Shown: positions 1 to 6,465 of the stretch, one piece after another
Layout: every line of letters begins with the position of its first letter
How positions within the stretch are numbered: the stretch's first letter is position 1
DNA from: Mycobacterium persicum
GTDB taxonomy: Bacteria; Actinomycetota; Actinomycetes; Mycobacteriales; Mycobacteriaceae
Length of the DNA: 32,845 bases
Direction: 5' to 3'
NCBI RefSeq assembly: GCF_002086675.1
Contig: NZ_MVIF01000067.1
Span: forward strand, 1 to 32,845
The notes under the pieces: model-generated
Told to the model about the DNA's origin: nothing
The model's input: the letters and a program-made list of their open reading frames with translations, nothing else
The model's database searches: none
Program-made: the position numbers and the translations under genes

Positions 1-780
1 GCCGTACAGCAGGCCGCCCGCGCCACCGGAGCCACCGGCACCACCGGAGCCACCGGCACCACCGGAGCCACCGGAGCCACCTCCGCCGTGGCTACCCGCT
101 CCGCCGGCTCCGCCGTTGCCGCCGTTGCCAATGAGGCCGGCTGCTCCGCCGTTGCCGCCGTTGCCGCCCGCACCGCCAGCGATGGTCGCGGTGCCGCCGG
201 TGCCGCCGGTGCCGCCGGTGCCGATAAGGAGTCCGCCGTGGCCGCCGTGGCCGCCGTTGGCGCCGGCGCCGCCGGCTCCGCCGGCTCCGCCGTTGCCGAA
301 TAGGCCGGCTGCGCCGCCGTTACCGCCGTTGTGGCCGGCGGCGCCGGATCCGCCGTTGCCGCCGTTGCCCCACAGCCATCCGCCGTTGCCGCCGTTTTGG
401 CCGGTCCCATTGAGGCCGTTGACGCCGTTGCCGATGATCGGGCGCCCCACCAGCCATTGGCTGTCGGCATTGGCGCCCTTGAGGGCACTCTGGGCGGCGT
501 TGTCGACCTCGGTGGTCCAATACTTGAGGGTGCTGCCGTTGAGCAGGTCGACAAATTGCTGATGCAGCCATTCGTAGTCGCGGCTGAGCGCCTGCCAGGT
601 CTGGCCTTGGTGAGCCAGCAGGGCTGTCATTGTCGCCGATACCTCATCGGCGCCGGCCGGCGCCAACCCGGTGGTCGGGATCGCCGCAGCAGCGGTGACC
701 TGGCTAAACGCCGTACCGATGGCGGCCAAATCCGTTGCGGCGCATTCCAATGCCTGCGGCACAATGGTTACGAATGGCAC
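1..780 (-). CDS. PE_PGRS family protein (3' end beyond window)
   Basis: Starts at GTG 780-778 (PFVTIVPQAL...), with AGGAGA 7 nt upstream, and stays open to the window edge, so the C-terminus is missing. Residues 1 to about 95 form a PE domain, the helical ESX-5-type secretion module of mycobacteria. A linker with GRPIIGNGVNG and TGQNGGNGG follows, then glycine-rich GGX repeats (GGNGG, GGAGG, GGTGG) to the edge, which is the PGRS region. Such proteins are exported to the cell surface; individual functions are mostly unknown. The gene lies 65 bp after a PPE gene on the same strand and may be co-transcribed with it. Normally PE precedes PPE, so this order is unusual. The GTG start replaces the usual MSFV with VPFV. 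The family call is firm; the full length cannot be seen. Confidence 0.93.
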   Translation of the reverse strand, partial: MPFVTIVPQALECAATDLAAIGTAFSQVTAAAAIPTTGLAPAGADEVSATMTALLAHQGQTWQALSRDYEWLHQQFVDLLNGSTLKYWTTEVDNAAQSALKGANADSQWLVGRPIIGNGVNGLNGTGQNGGNGGWLWGNGGNGGSGAAGHNGGNGGAAGLFGNGGAGGAGGAGANGGHGGHGGLLIGTGGTGGTGGTATIAGGAGGNGGNGGAAGLIGNGGNGGAGGAGSHGGGGSGGSGGAGGSGGAGGSGGAGGLLYG

Positions 781-845
781 AGCTGACTCTCCTGGGGTCT
801 ACCAGTGTCGTTGGGGGGCAACGTGTATGCGCCGCAGTCGGATGC

Positions 846-2039
846 TTATCCGATGCCGGCGTGCGGGATCACGCTGTGGGCGATGGCCAGCGTCGGCGCG
901 CCGGCGCCGACACCGCCGCGGCTGCTTACCTCGCCGGGTGGCGGCGCAGTCGAGCCCGCACCCCGGGGGGGAATGGGCATCATCGGCATAGCATCGGCGG
1001 ATCCGGTTGCCGGGGCCAAGGAGGCCGGGGTTGATCCAAGTCCTTGCACGGCCGCACTGGACAGCCCGCTGGGCACCGATCCTGGCCAGGTTGCCGGCAC
1101 CGATACCGCGCTCATGGTGTGGGCCTGACCCAACGCCGCCGACATCGGCGCCCCCGACACCGCCGTAGCGCCCAGTCCGCTCAGACCCATCGACGACGCA
1201 GGGCCACCAACAAGAGGCGACGCCGCGCCAGTAGCACCGAACCCGGCAGCACCCAACCCGGCGGTGGCCCCGCGAGCACTGGACATCGCCATCATCAACG
1301 GCGACATCATCATGCTGGCCGGATACATCCCCATCTCGGCCACCGACAACACCGATGACACCGGTATGTCGGACATCACACCCGTGATCGCGTCAAACAG
1401 CCAAGCCAGCGGAGGCACATGCACCGGCGTGACCGGCATCAGTGGCGGGGTGACCGGCATGATTGGCGGCGTGACCGGCAGGAAGGGTTGAACCGCCGTA
1501 CCGCCTACTAGTTGGGCCGGCGGCGCATTCAACGGTGTCAACGTCGAGGCCACCGCCACCGCCTTGGTGTGGTAGCCGATCATCGCGCTGACATCCTGCG
1601 CCCACATCTCGGCGTAAGCACTTTCCGTCGTCGCGATCGCCGTAGCGTTTTGGCCCAAGAAATTCGTGGCAATCAGCGTCGCCACCAACGTCCGATTCGC
1701 GGCCACCGCCCCGGGATGCACCGTCGCCGAAAACGCCGACTCATAAGCAGCAGCCGCCGCCGCGCTCGAAGCCGCCGACGACTGCGCGTGCTCCGCCGCT
1801 GCGCTCAACCACTCCATCAACGGCGCCGCTGCGGCCGCCATCGACAACGACGCCGGCCCAGCCCACTGCCCGTGAACCAACCCAGCGATCACCGACTCAA
1901 ACGACGACGCCGTCGCCGTCAGATCCTGGGCCAACCCCTGCCAGGCAATCGCCGCCCCATGCCACGAGCTCGACCCCGCACCCGAATACATCCGAGCCGA
2001 ATTAACCTCCGGCGGCAGCCACGAAAATTCAAAGACCAT
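846..2039 (-). CDS. PPE family protein, PPE-SVP subfamily
   Basis: 397 aa from ATG 2039-2037. The frame stays open 30 codons further upstream, but the family begins with MVFEFSWLPPE, and a GAGGGA-type ribosome site precedes this ATG. Residues 1 to about 175 are the PPE helical domain, with the PPE motif near residues 8-10, a WxG-like HGQWAGP and the late signature AEMWAQDVSAMIGYH. The C-terminal part is Ala/Gly/Pro/Met-rich. It carries a VTPPxMP repeat near residues 185-205 and the subfamily motif MSAVSVPATW about 70 residues from the end. PPE-SVP proteins are typically secreted or surface-exposed through ESX-5, usually paired with a PE partner; the only PE gene visible is the downstream PE_PGRS. 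Function unknown. Confidence 0.93.
   Translation of the reverse strand: MVFEFSWLPPEVNSARMYSGAGSSSWHGAAIAWQGLAQDLTATASSFESVIAGLVHGQWAGPASLSMAAAAAPLMEWLSAAAEHAQSSAASSAAAAAAYESAFSATVHPGAVAANRTLVATLIATNFLGQNATAIATTESAYAEMWAQDVSAMIGYHTKAVAVASTLTPLNAPPAQLVGGTAVQPFLPVTPPIMPVTPPLMPVTPVHVPPLAWLFDAITGVMSDIPVSSVLSVAEMGMYPASMMMSPLMMAMSSARGATAGLGAAGFGATGAASPLVGGPASSMGLSGLGATAVSGAPMSAALGQAHTMSAVSVPATWPGSVPSGLSSAAVQGLGSTPASLAPATGSADAMPMMPIPPRGAGSTAPPPGEVSSRGGVGAGAPTLAIAHSVIPHAGIG
1429..1490. repeat. 21-bp tandem repeat inside the PPE gene (about 3 units)
   Basis: On the plus strand GTGACCGGCAT recurs at 1429, 1450 and 1471 (the third copy ends in CAG), giving 21-bp units that encode PVTPPLM/PVTPPIM-type heptads. 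Length polymorphism by slippage is plausible; this is an in-frame coding repeat. Confidence 0.85.
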
Positions 2040-2860
2040 TTCCACTTCCCTCATAGCGTCATATATTTCGGTCAGAAGGTTCAACCGCTGGTACACGAGC
2101 GACCAAGAATTTAACTGGGCCGAAGCCAACTCTTAGAACATGAAGTAATGCCCACTTCAAGAACAAGATAATCAAACGCCAAGACCTTGACGTGTTGTCA
2201 CTAATTCAAATAGGGAATTCTCCGTTTCGGACTGAAGCGGATGGCGCGCACGATGTTGTCAACAGCCGGCCCGACCGCCTCAAACTTTCACGAGACCGCT
2301 GTTCCGATCAGTCTCTCAATGCCAATCGGAAGCAACTATCTCGCCGGCTGTGATAGATATCAAATAGTTAATGATGATCGCACGATAAGCACCCGTTATC
2401 AACATCCAGCCTCGGGCGCAAAGTGCCGGCTGCGGTCGCTCGCACAGGTCCGCCTGTCGTACGGGTTGATACGCGAAAGTACATGTGCCACGGTGTAAAT
2501 CGGCCTATTCAAAGTCTGGACACGGGTAGCGGTACTTTGGCGGTCAACAGTGTCGCGGCTGTGCCGCGGTTAAGGCATCGCCCGACTGTTTACCTCTACC
2601 GGCGATCGGTACGGTCAAACGCGGGTGCGCCCGAACAGCCGCTGAACGCCCGCCGTCCGGGGGCAGCCCGCCGCCGTATCAAGCCGGCACGAAGAACGAG
2701 GCTTGGGCAAGGCAGCGGGGCGCAGTAAGAAAGGGCGTCCAGGAAACTTGTTGGCGTGGGTTTCGATATTAACCGGGAAAATGTCTAGCCGTCGAACATC
2801 GCACCCGACGGATCACGTAATCGAAGGAGTCCTCAGCCTATTTCTGCGGGGTTAGCCCGG
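2040..2860. other. Gene-free interval upstream of the PPE gene, AT-rich in its first part
   Basis: About 820 bp between the start of the PPE gene and the end of a TetR gene. Roughly 2100-2400 is visibly richer in A/T than the rest of the window. Two plus-strand reading frames (2241-2498, 2423-2728) lack ribosome sites and recognisable protein character, so I do not call them. A small inverted repeat lies at 2141-2159. Probably the promoter and leader of the PPE gene plus nonfunctional spacer. Confidence 0.6.
2141..2159. promoter_or_regulatory. Inverted repeat upstream of the PPE gene
   Basis: TGAAGT, 7 nt, ACTTCA is a perfect 6-bp dyad about 105 bp before the PPE start codon, in an AT-rich stretch. 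It could be a regulator site or a leader hairpin. Short dyads occur by chance, so confidence is low. Confidence 0.3.
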
Positions 2861-3439
2861 TCACTCCGCGCCGATGAGCCGACGGGTGATGCGACGCAAT
2901 TGCGAACGCAGTGACTCGTCGTCGATATCAGCGACCAAGGGGTGCATCACGCCGACGGCAATCGCGCCCGACAACATCGCCGCCGACACCCGGGCGTCCT
3001 CGGCGGCATCGTCGACCAGCACGCCGTAGAGCCGCGCGATGAATTGCTGGAACGGCCGGTGTTCGGCCAGCAGCCGGACGATGACCGGATCGAACTGCAA
3101 CGTGCTGGCCGCGCCCCGGCGCTCGACCGCCACGTCGATCACCCGCTCCAGCAGCAGCTCACGCGCTCGCGGCTGGTGAACCTGGGTTTCGGCGGCCTCC
3201 AGCGCCTCCTCCAGGCCACCGAGCTCACGTTCGGTGAGGGCGATGACGATCTGCTCTTTGGTCTTGAACTGGTGGTACACCGCGGCTTTGGTCACGCCGA
3301 TGGCGTCGGCGATCATCTGTAGCGAGGTGCCGCCGACGCCGTGTTCGGCGATCAGTTGCAGCGCCGCATCCAGAATGCGGGTCTGCGCGGGGCTGCGCGC
3401 GATGAAGCGGAACTGGCCGGGCGGCGGCGTTTTCACCAC
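2861..3439 (-). CDS. TetR-family transcriptional regulator
   Basis: 192 aa. Residues about 20-65 carry the TetR DNA-binding domain: GTSLQMIADAIGVTKAAVYH is a typical helix-turn-helix (about 38-59), followed by FKTKEQIVIAL. The rest is an all-helical ligand-binding and dimerisation domain without a recognisable ligand signature. The start is GTG 3439; GTG 3436 is an alternative. No good ribosome site is present, but TAGGCT lies 6 nt upstream, suggesting a leaderless mRNA. The gene diverges from a four-gene membrane operon. Two palindromes in the gap (3450-3463 and 3472-3491) overlap or adjoin both promoters, so it probably represses itself and the operon. That regulatory role is inference from position; the family is clear. 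Confidence 0.92.
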   Translation of the reverse strand: MVKTPPPGQFRFIARSPAQTRILDAALQLIAEHGVGGTSLQMIADAIGVTKAAVYHQFKTKEQIVIALTERELGGLEEALEAAETQVHQPRARELLLERVIDVAVERRGAASTLQFDPVIVRLLAEHRPFQQFIARLYGVLVDDAAEDARVSAAMLSGAIAVGVMHPLVADIDDESLRSQLRRITRRLIGAE

Positions 3440-3445
3440 ATCGAG

Positions 3446-3451
3446 AGCCTA
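3446..3451 (-). promoter_or_regulatory. Putative -10 box of the TetR gene (leaderless)
   Basis: TAGGCT on the minus strand, 6 nt before GTG 3439; its upstream edge overlaps operator 1. Confidence 0.4.
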
Positions 3452-3463
3452 GCCGATCGGCTA
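3450..3463. promoter_or_regulatory. TetR operator candidate 1
   Basis: TAGCCGATCGGCTA is a perfect 14-bp palindrome whose sequence is repeated exactly inside the second palindrome; the two centres are 25 bp apart. It lies immediately upstream of the TTGACC -35 box of the plus operon and overlaps the likely -10 box of the TetR gene. Confidence 0.75.
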
Positions 3464-3492
3464 TTGACCGTAGCTAGCCGATCGGCTAGCTT
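3464..3492 (+). promoter_or_regulatory. Housekeeping-type promoter of the membrane operon
   Basis: TTGACC (3464-3469) and TAGCTT (3487-3492) are separated by 17 bp, the optimal sigma-A spacing. The start codon is 58 bp downstream of the -10 box. Operator 2 fills the spacer and covers the -10 box, the layout expected of direct repression. Confidence 0.6.
3472..3491. promoter_or_regulatory. TetR operator candidate 2
   Basis: A perfect 20-bp palindrome built around the same TAGCCGATCGGCTA core as operator 1. It overlaps the -10 box of the plus-strand operon. A pair of identical long palindromes between a TetR gene and its divergent neighbour is strong positional evidence for the regulator's binding sites. 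Confidence 0.78.
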
Positions 3493-3550
3493 CGCTGAGA
3501 AGCCGCACCCCGCGATCGCCCAACGACTCGCGGACCGGAAGGAGTCCCCG

Positions 3551-4300
3551 ATGTCCGCCATCGGCGAGCACCGAAGCGCTCCGCCATCGGCGCCACGGCG
3601 CATCGATGGTGAGCTGATCCTGTTGTGGACGTTGCCTTTCGTGGCGATCATCTGGGTTTCGGCGTTTGTGCTGTTTCCCGGTTTAACGCCTCCGATGTCG
3701 CCCAGAATGCCGGCGGAGCAGGTGGCCGCCTTCTATCGGGAAAACCAATCCGGGGTCCGCTACAGCATGATCCTGTTCAACTGGTTCTGCGTGGGCCTGA
3801 TCCCGGTCCTGACCCTGCTGGTGATGCAGATTCGCCGGATGGCACACCGCACACCGATCTTTTCCTACTGCATGCTCGGATGCGTGGCCGGCGGACCCAC
3901 TCTGTTTCTCATCGCCAACGTCTGCTGGTTGCTCGCCGCGTTCCGCCCGGAACGCAATCCGGAGCTGACTCAGATGTTCAACGATCTGGCCTGGCTTACC
4001 TTCACCACTCAGGTGCCCTTCCTCATCGGGCAGAGCGTGATACTTGCCCTGGCAATCTACTTCGACGATGCGTCACATCCGGTATTCAGCCGGTGGGTGG
4101 CCCATTTCAATCTGCTCATCGCCGCGGCGCTGGTGCCGGCGGCGTTCGCCGGCCTGACCCTGTCCGGCCCTTTGGCGTGGGACGGAGCGTTGTCGTTCTG
4201 GCTCAAGAACATCGCCATCGCGGTGTGGATCGTCGTGGCCGCCGTCATCCTCGGCCGGGCTGTTTCCCGGCAGCGCGCCGACGAATCGGCCGGCGCATGA
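3551..4300 (+). CDS. Multi-pass membrane protein, first of a paralogous pair
   Basis: 249 aa from ATG 3551, with AAGGAG 7 nt upstream. I see about six hydrophobic segments, for example ILLWTLPFVAIIWVSAFVLF near residues 25-44 and segments around MILFNWFCVGLIPVLTLLV, GGPTLFLIANVCWLLAAF and VPFLIGQSVILALAIYF. A conserved FRPERNPELTQMFNDLAW loop follows the third segment. No cofactor motif or known enzyme domain is evident. The next gene encodes a related protein with the same loop (MRPERDPEL) in the same place, so this is a tandem duplication. First gene of an operon with stop/start overlaps, ending in haem-copper-oxidase subunit III- and IV-like genes, probably TetR-controlled. It is likely an inner-membrane component working with those subunits; I do not recognise the family's function. 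Confidence 0.88.
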   Translation: MSAIGEHRSAPPSAPRRIDGELILLWTLPFVAIIWVSAFVLFPGLTPPMSPRMPAEQVAAFYRENQSGVRYSMILFNWFCVGLIPVLTLLVMQIRRMAHRTPIFSYCMLGCVAGGPTLFLIANVCWLLAAFRPERNPELTQMFNDLAWLTFTTQVPFLIGQSVILALAIYFDDASHPVFSRWVAHFNLLIAAALVPAAFAGLTLSGPLAWDGALSFWLKNIAIAVWIVVAAVILGRAVSRQRADESAGA

Positions 4301-5043
4301 GCGCAATGCCGGCAAACCCCAAGCGCGAGTTGCGGCTGGCCTGGTGGACGCTCGTGGTCTTCTACAACTTGTTCGTCCTGGTATTCTTCGTGCTGACCCG
4401 CACCCAGCCCCCGCCAGACCCCTCATGGGACACACCGATAATCGTTCGGTGGTTCCAGGACAACCACTTTGGGTTAGTCATCGGCTTTGCCATCATGTTC
4501 GTCATCACCGGTATGACGACGATGAGCAACGCGCTCATCGCTTATTCCATGCGCCGCATGTCGGTCAGCCCCGCATTCGCATACTCGTACCTGGTGTTGT
4601 ACTCGCTCAGCGCGATTCCCGGAATGATGCTGATGTGCATCGTGCTCACGGCGGGGGCGATGCGCCCCGAGCGTGATCCAGAACTGATCGGTTGGCTCTA
4701 CGACTTCGGTTTCCTGTCGTTCATCGGGACCATGGGGGTGTTCCTGATCGGCTCGCTGGTGTGGATGCTCGCCATCCTGATCGACAAGAACCAGGTTTTC
4801 CCTATGTGGTTCGGCTACCTCAACCTCTGCAACGCGCTCACCGAGATCGTGGTCTCTCCGGCCTGGATTTTCCGTCGCGGCGTCTTGGCGTGGAACGGAC
4901 AGATCGCCTGGTGGCTCAACATGGTCGTATTCGGTATCTATACAGGCGTTTTCATCGTCCTGCTGCGGCGGATGATCCAGCGTGAGGACTTCGGTACCGG
5001 GGCGCTGCCCGCGCTTGCGGCCGGGAAGGTGGCCGCGCCATGA
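4297..5043 (+). CDS. Multi-pass membrane protein, second of a paralogous pair
   Basis: 248 aa. ATG 4297 overlaps the previous stop as ATGA, implying translational coupling; ATG 4309 (MPANPKREL) is an alternative start. About six membrane segments align with the upstream paralogue: LAWWTLVVFYNLFVLVFFVL, a methionine-rich segment around FAIMFVITGMTTMSNALIAY, SYLVLYSLSAIPGMMLMCIV, the shared MRPERDPEL loop, GTMGVFLIGSLVWMLAILI, and a last segment near WWLNMVVFGIYTGVFIVLLR. The two proteins could form a heterodimer. Several methionines in the third segment are notable but do not form a clear metal site. Function unknown; operon context suggests an accessory to the subunit III/IV-like proteins. 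Confidence 0.88.
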   Translation: MSAMPANPKRELRLAWWTLVVFYNLFVLVFFVLTRTQPPPDPSWDTPIIVRWFQDNHFGLVIGFAIMFVITGMTTMSNALIAYSMRRMSVSPAFAYSYLVLYSLSAIPGMMLMCIVLTAGAMRPERDPELIGWLYDFGFLSFIGTMGVFLIGSLVWMLAILIDKNQVFPMWFGYLNLCNALTEIVVSPAWIFRRGVLAWNGQIAWWLNMVVFGIYTGVFIVLLRRMIQREDFGTGALPALAAGKVAAP

Positions 5044-5630
5044 CCGCCGATGCGAACAAGCCGCCCAGGTTTGTCCCCGGCCAACCGGACATGTGGGCCT
5101 TCGTACTGTTCGAAACACTGGTATTCACCGCCTATTTCAGCTTCTACCTGTTCTACCGCACCCAGAGCCCCGAGCTCTTCCTGCGCTCCCAGGCGCAGCT
5201 GGACCTTCGTATCGGAGTCTTCAACACACTTATTCTGCTGCTGAGTTCCTGGTCGGTGGCACGATGTGTCCAGTCGGCCCGCGCCCACGCATACCGAGCG
5301 GCGCGCACCGACGCCTTTCTCACCGCGTTCCTCGGCCTGGTGTTCCTATGCGCCAAGGTGTTGGAGTGGACAAAGCAGATCCGGATGGGCAATTCCTTGA
5401 CCGCTAACGACTTCTTCACGTATTACTTCCTTCTCACCGGTATCCACTTCGTGCACCTGCTGATCGGATTCGTCGTCATCGGAGTTGTGGTGTATCAGCT
5501 GTGCGGCCCGACACGAACAGGTCGGGGATCTCGGGGATCGCAGCGGTTGGTCGAGACCTGCGCCACCTACTGGCACACCGTCGACTTGCTCTGGGTGCTG
5601 ATTTTCGCCCTGCTGTACGTGGTGAGGTGA
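5040..5630 (+). CDS. Haem-copper oxidase subunit III family protein (NorE-like)
   Basis: 196 aa, ATG 5040 overlapping the previous stop (ATGA). Five membrane segments, the number seen in NorE-type short subunit III proteins rather than the seven of canonical CtaE. Family hallmarks are present: PGQPDMWAFVLFETLVF at residues about 14-30, FNTLILLLSSWS, the Lys/Glu pair AKVLEWTKQI, TGIHFVHLLIGF, and the closing ETCATYWHTVDLLWVLIF. Subunit III does not bind redox metals; in oxidases it stabilises the catalytic subunit and its proton path, and NorE is an accessory of nitric oxide reductases. No subunit I or II gene is in this window, so its partner is unknown. It could serve an enzyme encoded elsewhere or a complex with its two upstream membrane neighbours. 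Confidence 0.88.
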   Translation: MTADANKPPRFVPGQPDMWAFVLFETLVFTAYFSFYLFYRTQSPELFLRSQAQLDLRIGVFNTLILLLSSWSVARCVQSARAHAYRAARTDAFLTAFLGLVFLCAKVLEWTKQIRMGNSLTANDFFTYYFLLTGIHFVHLLIGFVVIGVVVYQLCGPTRTGRGSRGSQRLVETCATYWHTVDLLWVLIFALLYVVR

Positions 5631-5657
5631 TCCGACATCAGATTCAACAAGCGGCTG

Positions 5658-5990
5658 TTGGTCGTCTGGGTGGTGCTGGCGTCATTGACGCTGTCGTACC
5701 TGTGGCTTGATTACGCTGTCGACGGATCTCCGAAGGCCAGTGGGGTGGTCACGTCGAGCGTGATAGTGATCGCACTCGCCAAGGTACGCATCATCTTTCG
5801 CGAGTTCATGGAAGTCAGGCAGTCTCCCGCCGTGCTGCGGCGCCTGACGGACGCATGCGTGCTGGTTGTCGGCGCTGCGTTGCTGGGCAGCTATCTGGTG
5901 GGGATGACGGTCCATCAGGACAGTTGCGGACCTAGTCAAGGGTCCGGCGATCACATCATTCACATTGGTTTCTGTTCCAGCGGTGCGTAG
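5658..5990 (+). CDS. Cytochrome c oxidase subunit IV-like (NorF-like) small membrane protein
   Basis: Small membrane protein with three hydrophobic segments: VVWVVLASLTLSYLWLDYAV, GVVTSSVIVIALAKVRIIF and DACVLVVGAALLGSYLVGM. The KVRIIFREFMEVR stretch is typical of prokaryotic COX4/NorF proteins. The listed start is TTG 5658 (110 aa). The coding pattern probably begins earlier, as RFNKRLLVVW, but no ATG, GTG or TTG exists between the upstream in-frame stop (TGA 5628-5630) and 5658. GAGGTGA at 5624-5630 is an excellent ribosome site exactly 6 nt before ATC 5637, so an ATC start there is attractive. Last gene of the operon; expected to pair with the NorE-like protein. The exact start is uncertain. 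Confidence 0.8.
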   Translation: MVVWVVLASLTLSYLWLDYAVDGSPKASGVVTSSVIVIALAKVRIIFREFMEVRQSPAVLRRLTDACVLVVGAALLGSYLVGMTVHQDSCGPSQGSGDHIIHIGFCSSGA

Positions 5991-6465
5991 TTCGTCCGCC
6001 CGCGCCCGGAAATTCCTGGCGTTCCACGGATGTGGCTGGTCAAGGATGTCCTGGTGCGCAGCCTTGGCTGCCCAGGCAGGTCGATATTGGATCTTCGCTC
6101 ACCGAGTCGACTGTGATGCCGCCCTATCGAGTGTGTGGTGACGCCTTTGACTGTGTATGTAGGGCGCGAACCGCCGCAATCGGCCGCCCTGACGGCACGC
6201 TCGGCGCCGCCGGCGCGCACTCGACGCCGTCAGCGCACAGTCGGTGCCCTGGGAGCTGTCGCGGGACACCACAGGCACATTGGGCGCAGTAGACGCCGTC
6301 GACGGCAGCGGAGTGGCGCAAATCCCGTTCGAGTTCTCCAAGTCTTCGAGCAGATCGAGACCGGTTCCACACTGTGACGCTGGTCTGAGCGGGCGGCCTC
6401 GAAGACGCCTCACACTCCGTAAGCCGCTGTGCCGCGCGCTCTTCGGGAGTCACTTGAGAGGCGCG
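5991..6465. other. Convergent intergenic region with short degenerate repeats
   Basis: About 475 bp between the end of the membrane operon and the end of the P450 gene. No protein-like reading frame. It has a GC-rich dyad (6189-6233) and several copies, in both orientations, of a short GACTGTG/GAGTGTG-plus-GGCG theme (for example near 6109, 6129, 6148 and, inverted, near 6217-6241 and 6371-6378), resembling the dispersed non-coding repeats common in mycobacterial intergenic DNA. Confidence 0.5.
6189..6233. terminator. GC-rich dyad between convergent operons
   Basis: CTGACGGC (6189-6196) pairs with GCCGTCAG (6226-6233), and a GCGCC/GGCGC inner stem lies between them. It sits between two convergent transcription units and could act as a bidirectional, T-tract-less terminator of the mycobacterial kind. 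Confidence 0.4.

Noticed and set aside
1..400. Possible CRISPR or satellite array
   Set aside because: The repetition is the 3-9 bp PGRS coding pattern (Gly-Gly-X) without spacers of constant length.
2241..2728. Two plus-strand frames in the gap before the TetR gene
   Set aside because: No ribosome sites and no protein-like pattern; the region is better read as regulatory or spacer DNA.
3341..3550. Upstream extension of the first membrane-protein frame
   Set aside because: It would run through the TetR gene and both operators; ATG 3551 with AAGGAG is the evident start.
4474..5118. 214-aa minus-strand frame across the membrane operon
   Set aside because: Antisense shadow with polar, His/Glu/Asp/Arg-rich low-quality sequence; the plus-strand gene with six helices is clearly real.
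5040..5630. Canonical cytochrome c oxidase subunit III (ctaE)
   Set aside because: Only five helices and about 196 aa, and none of the ctaC/qcr genes alongside; NorE-like fits better.
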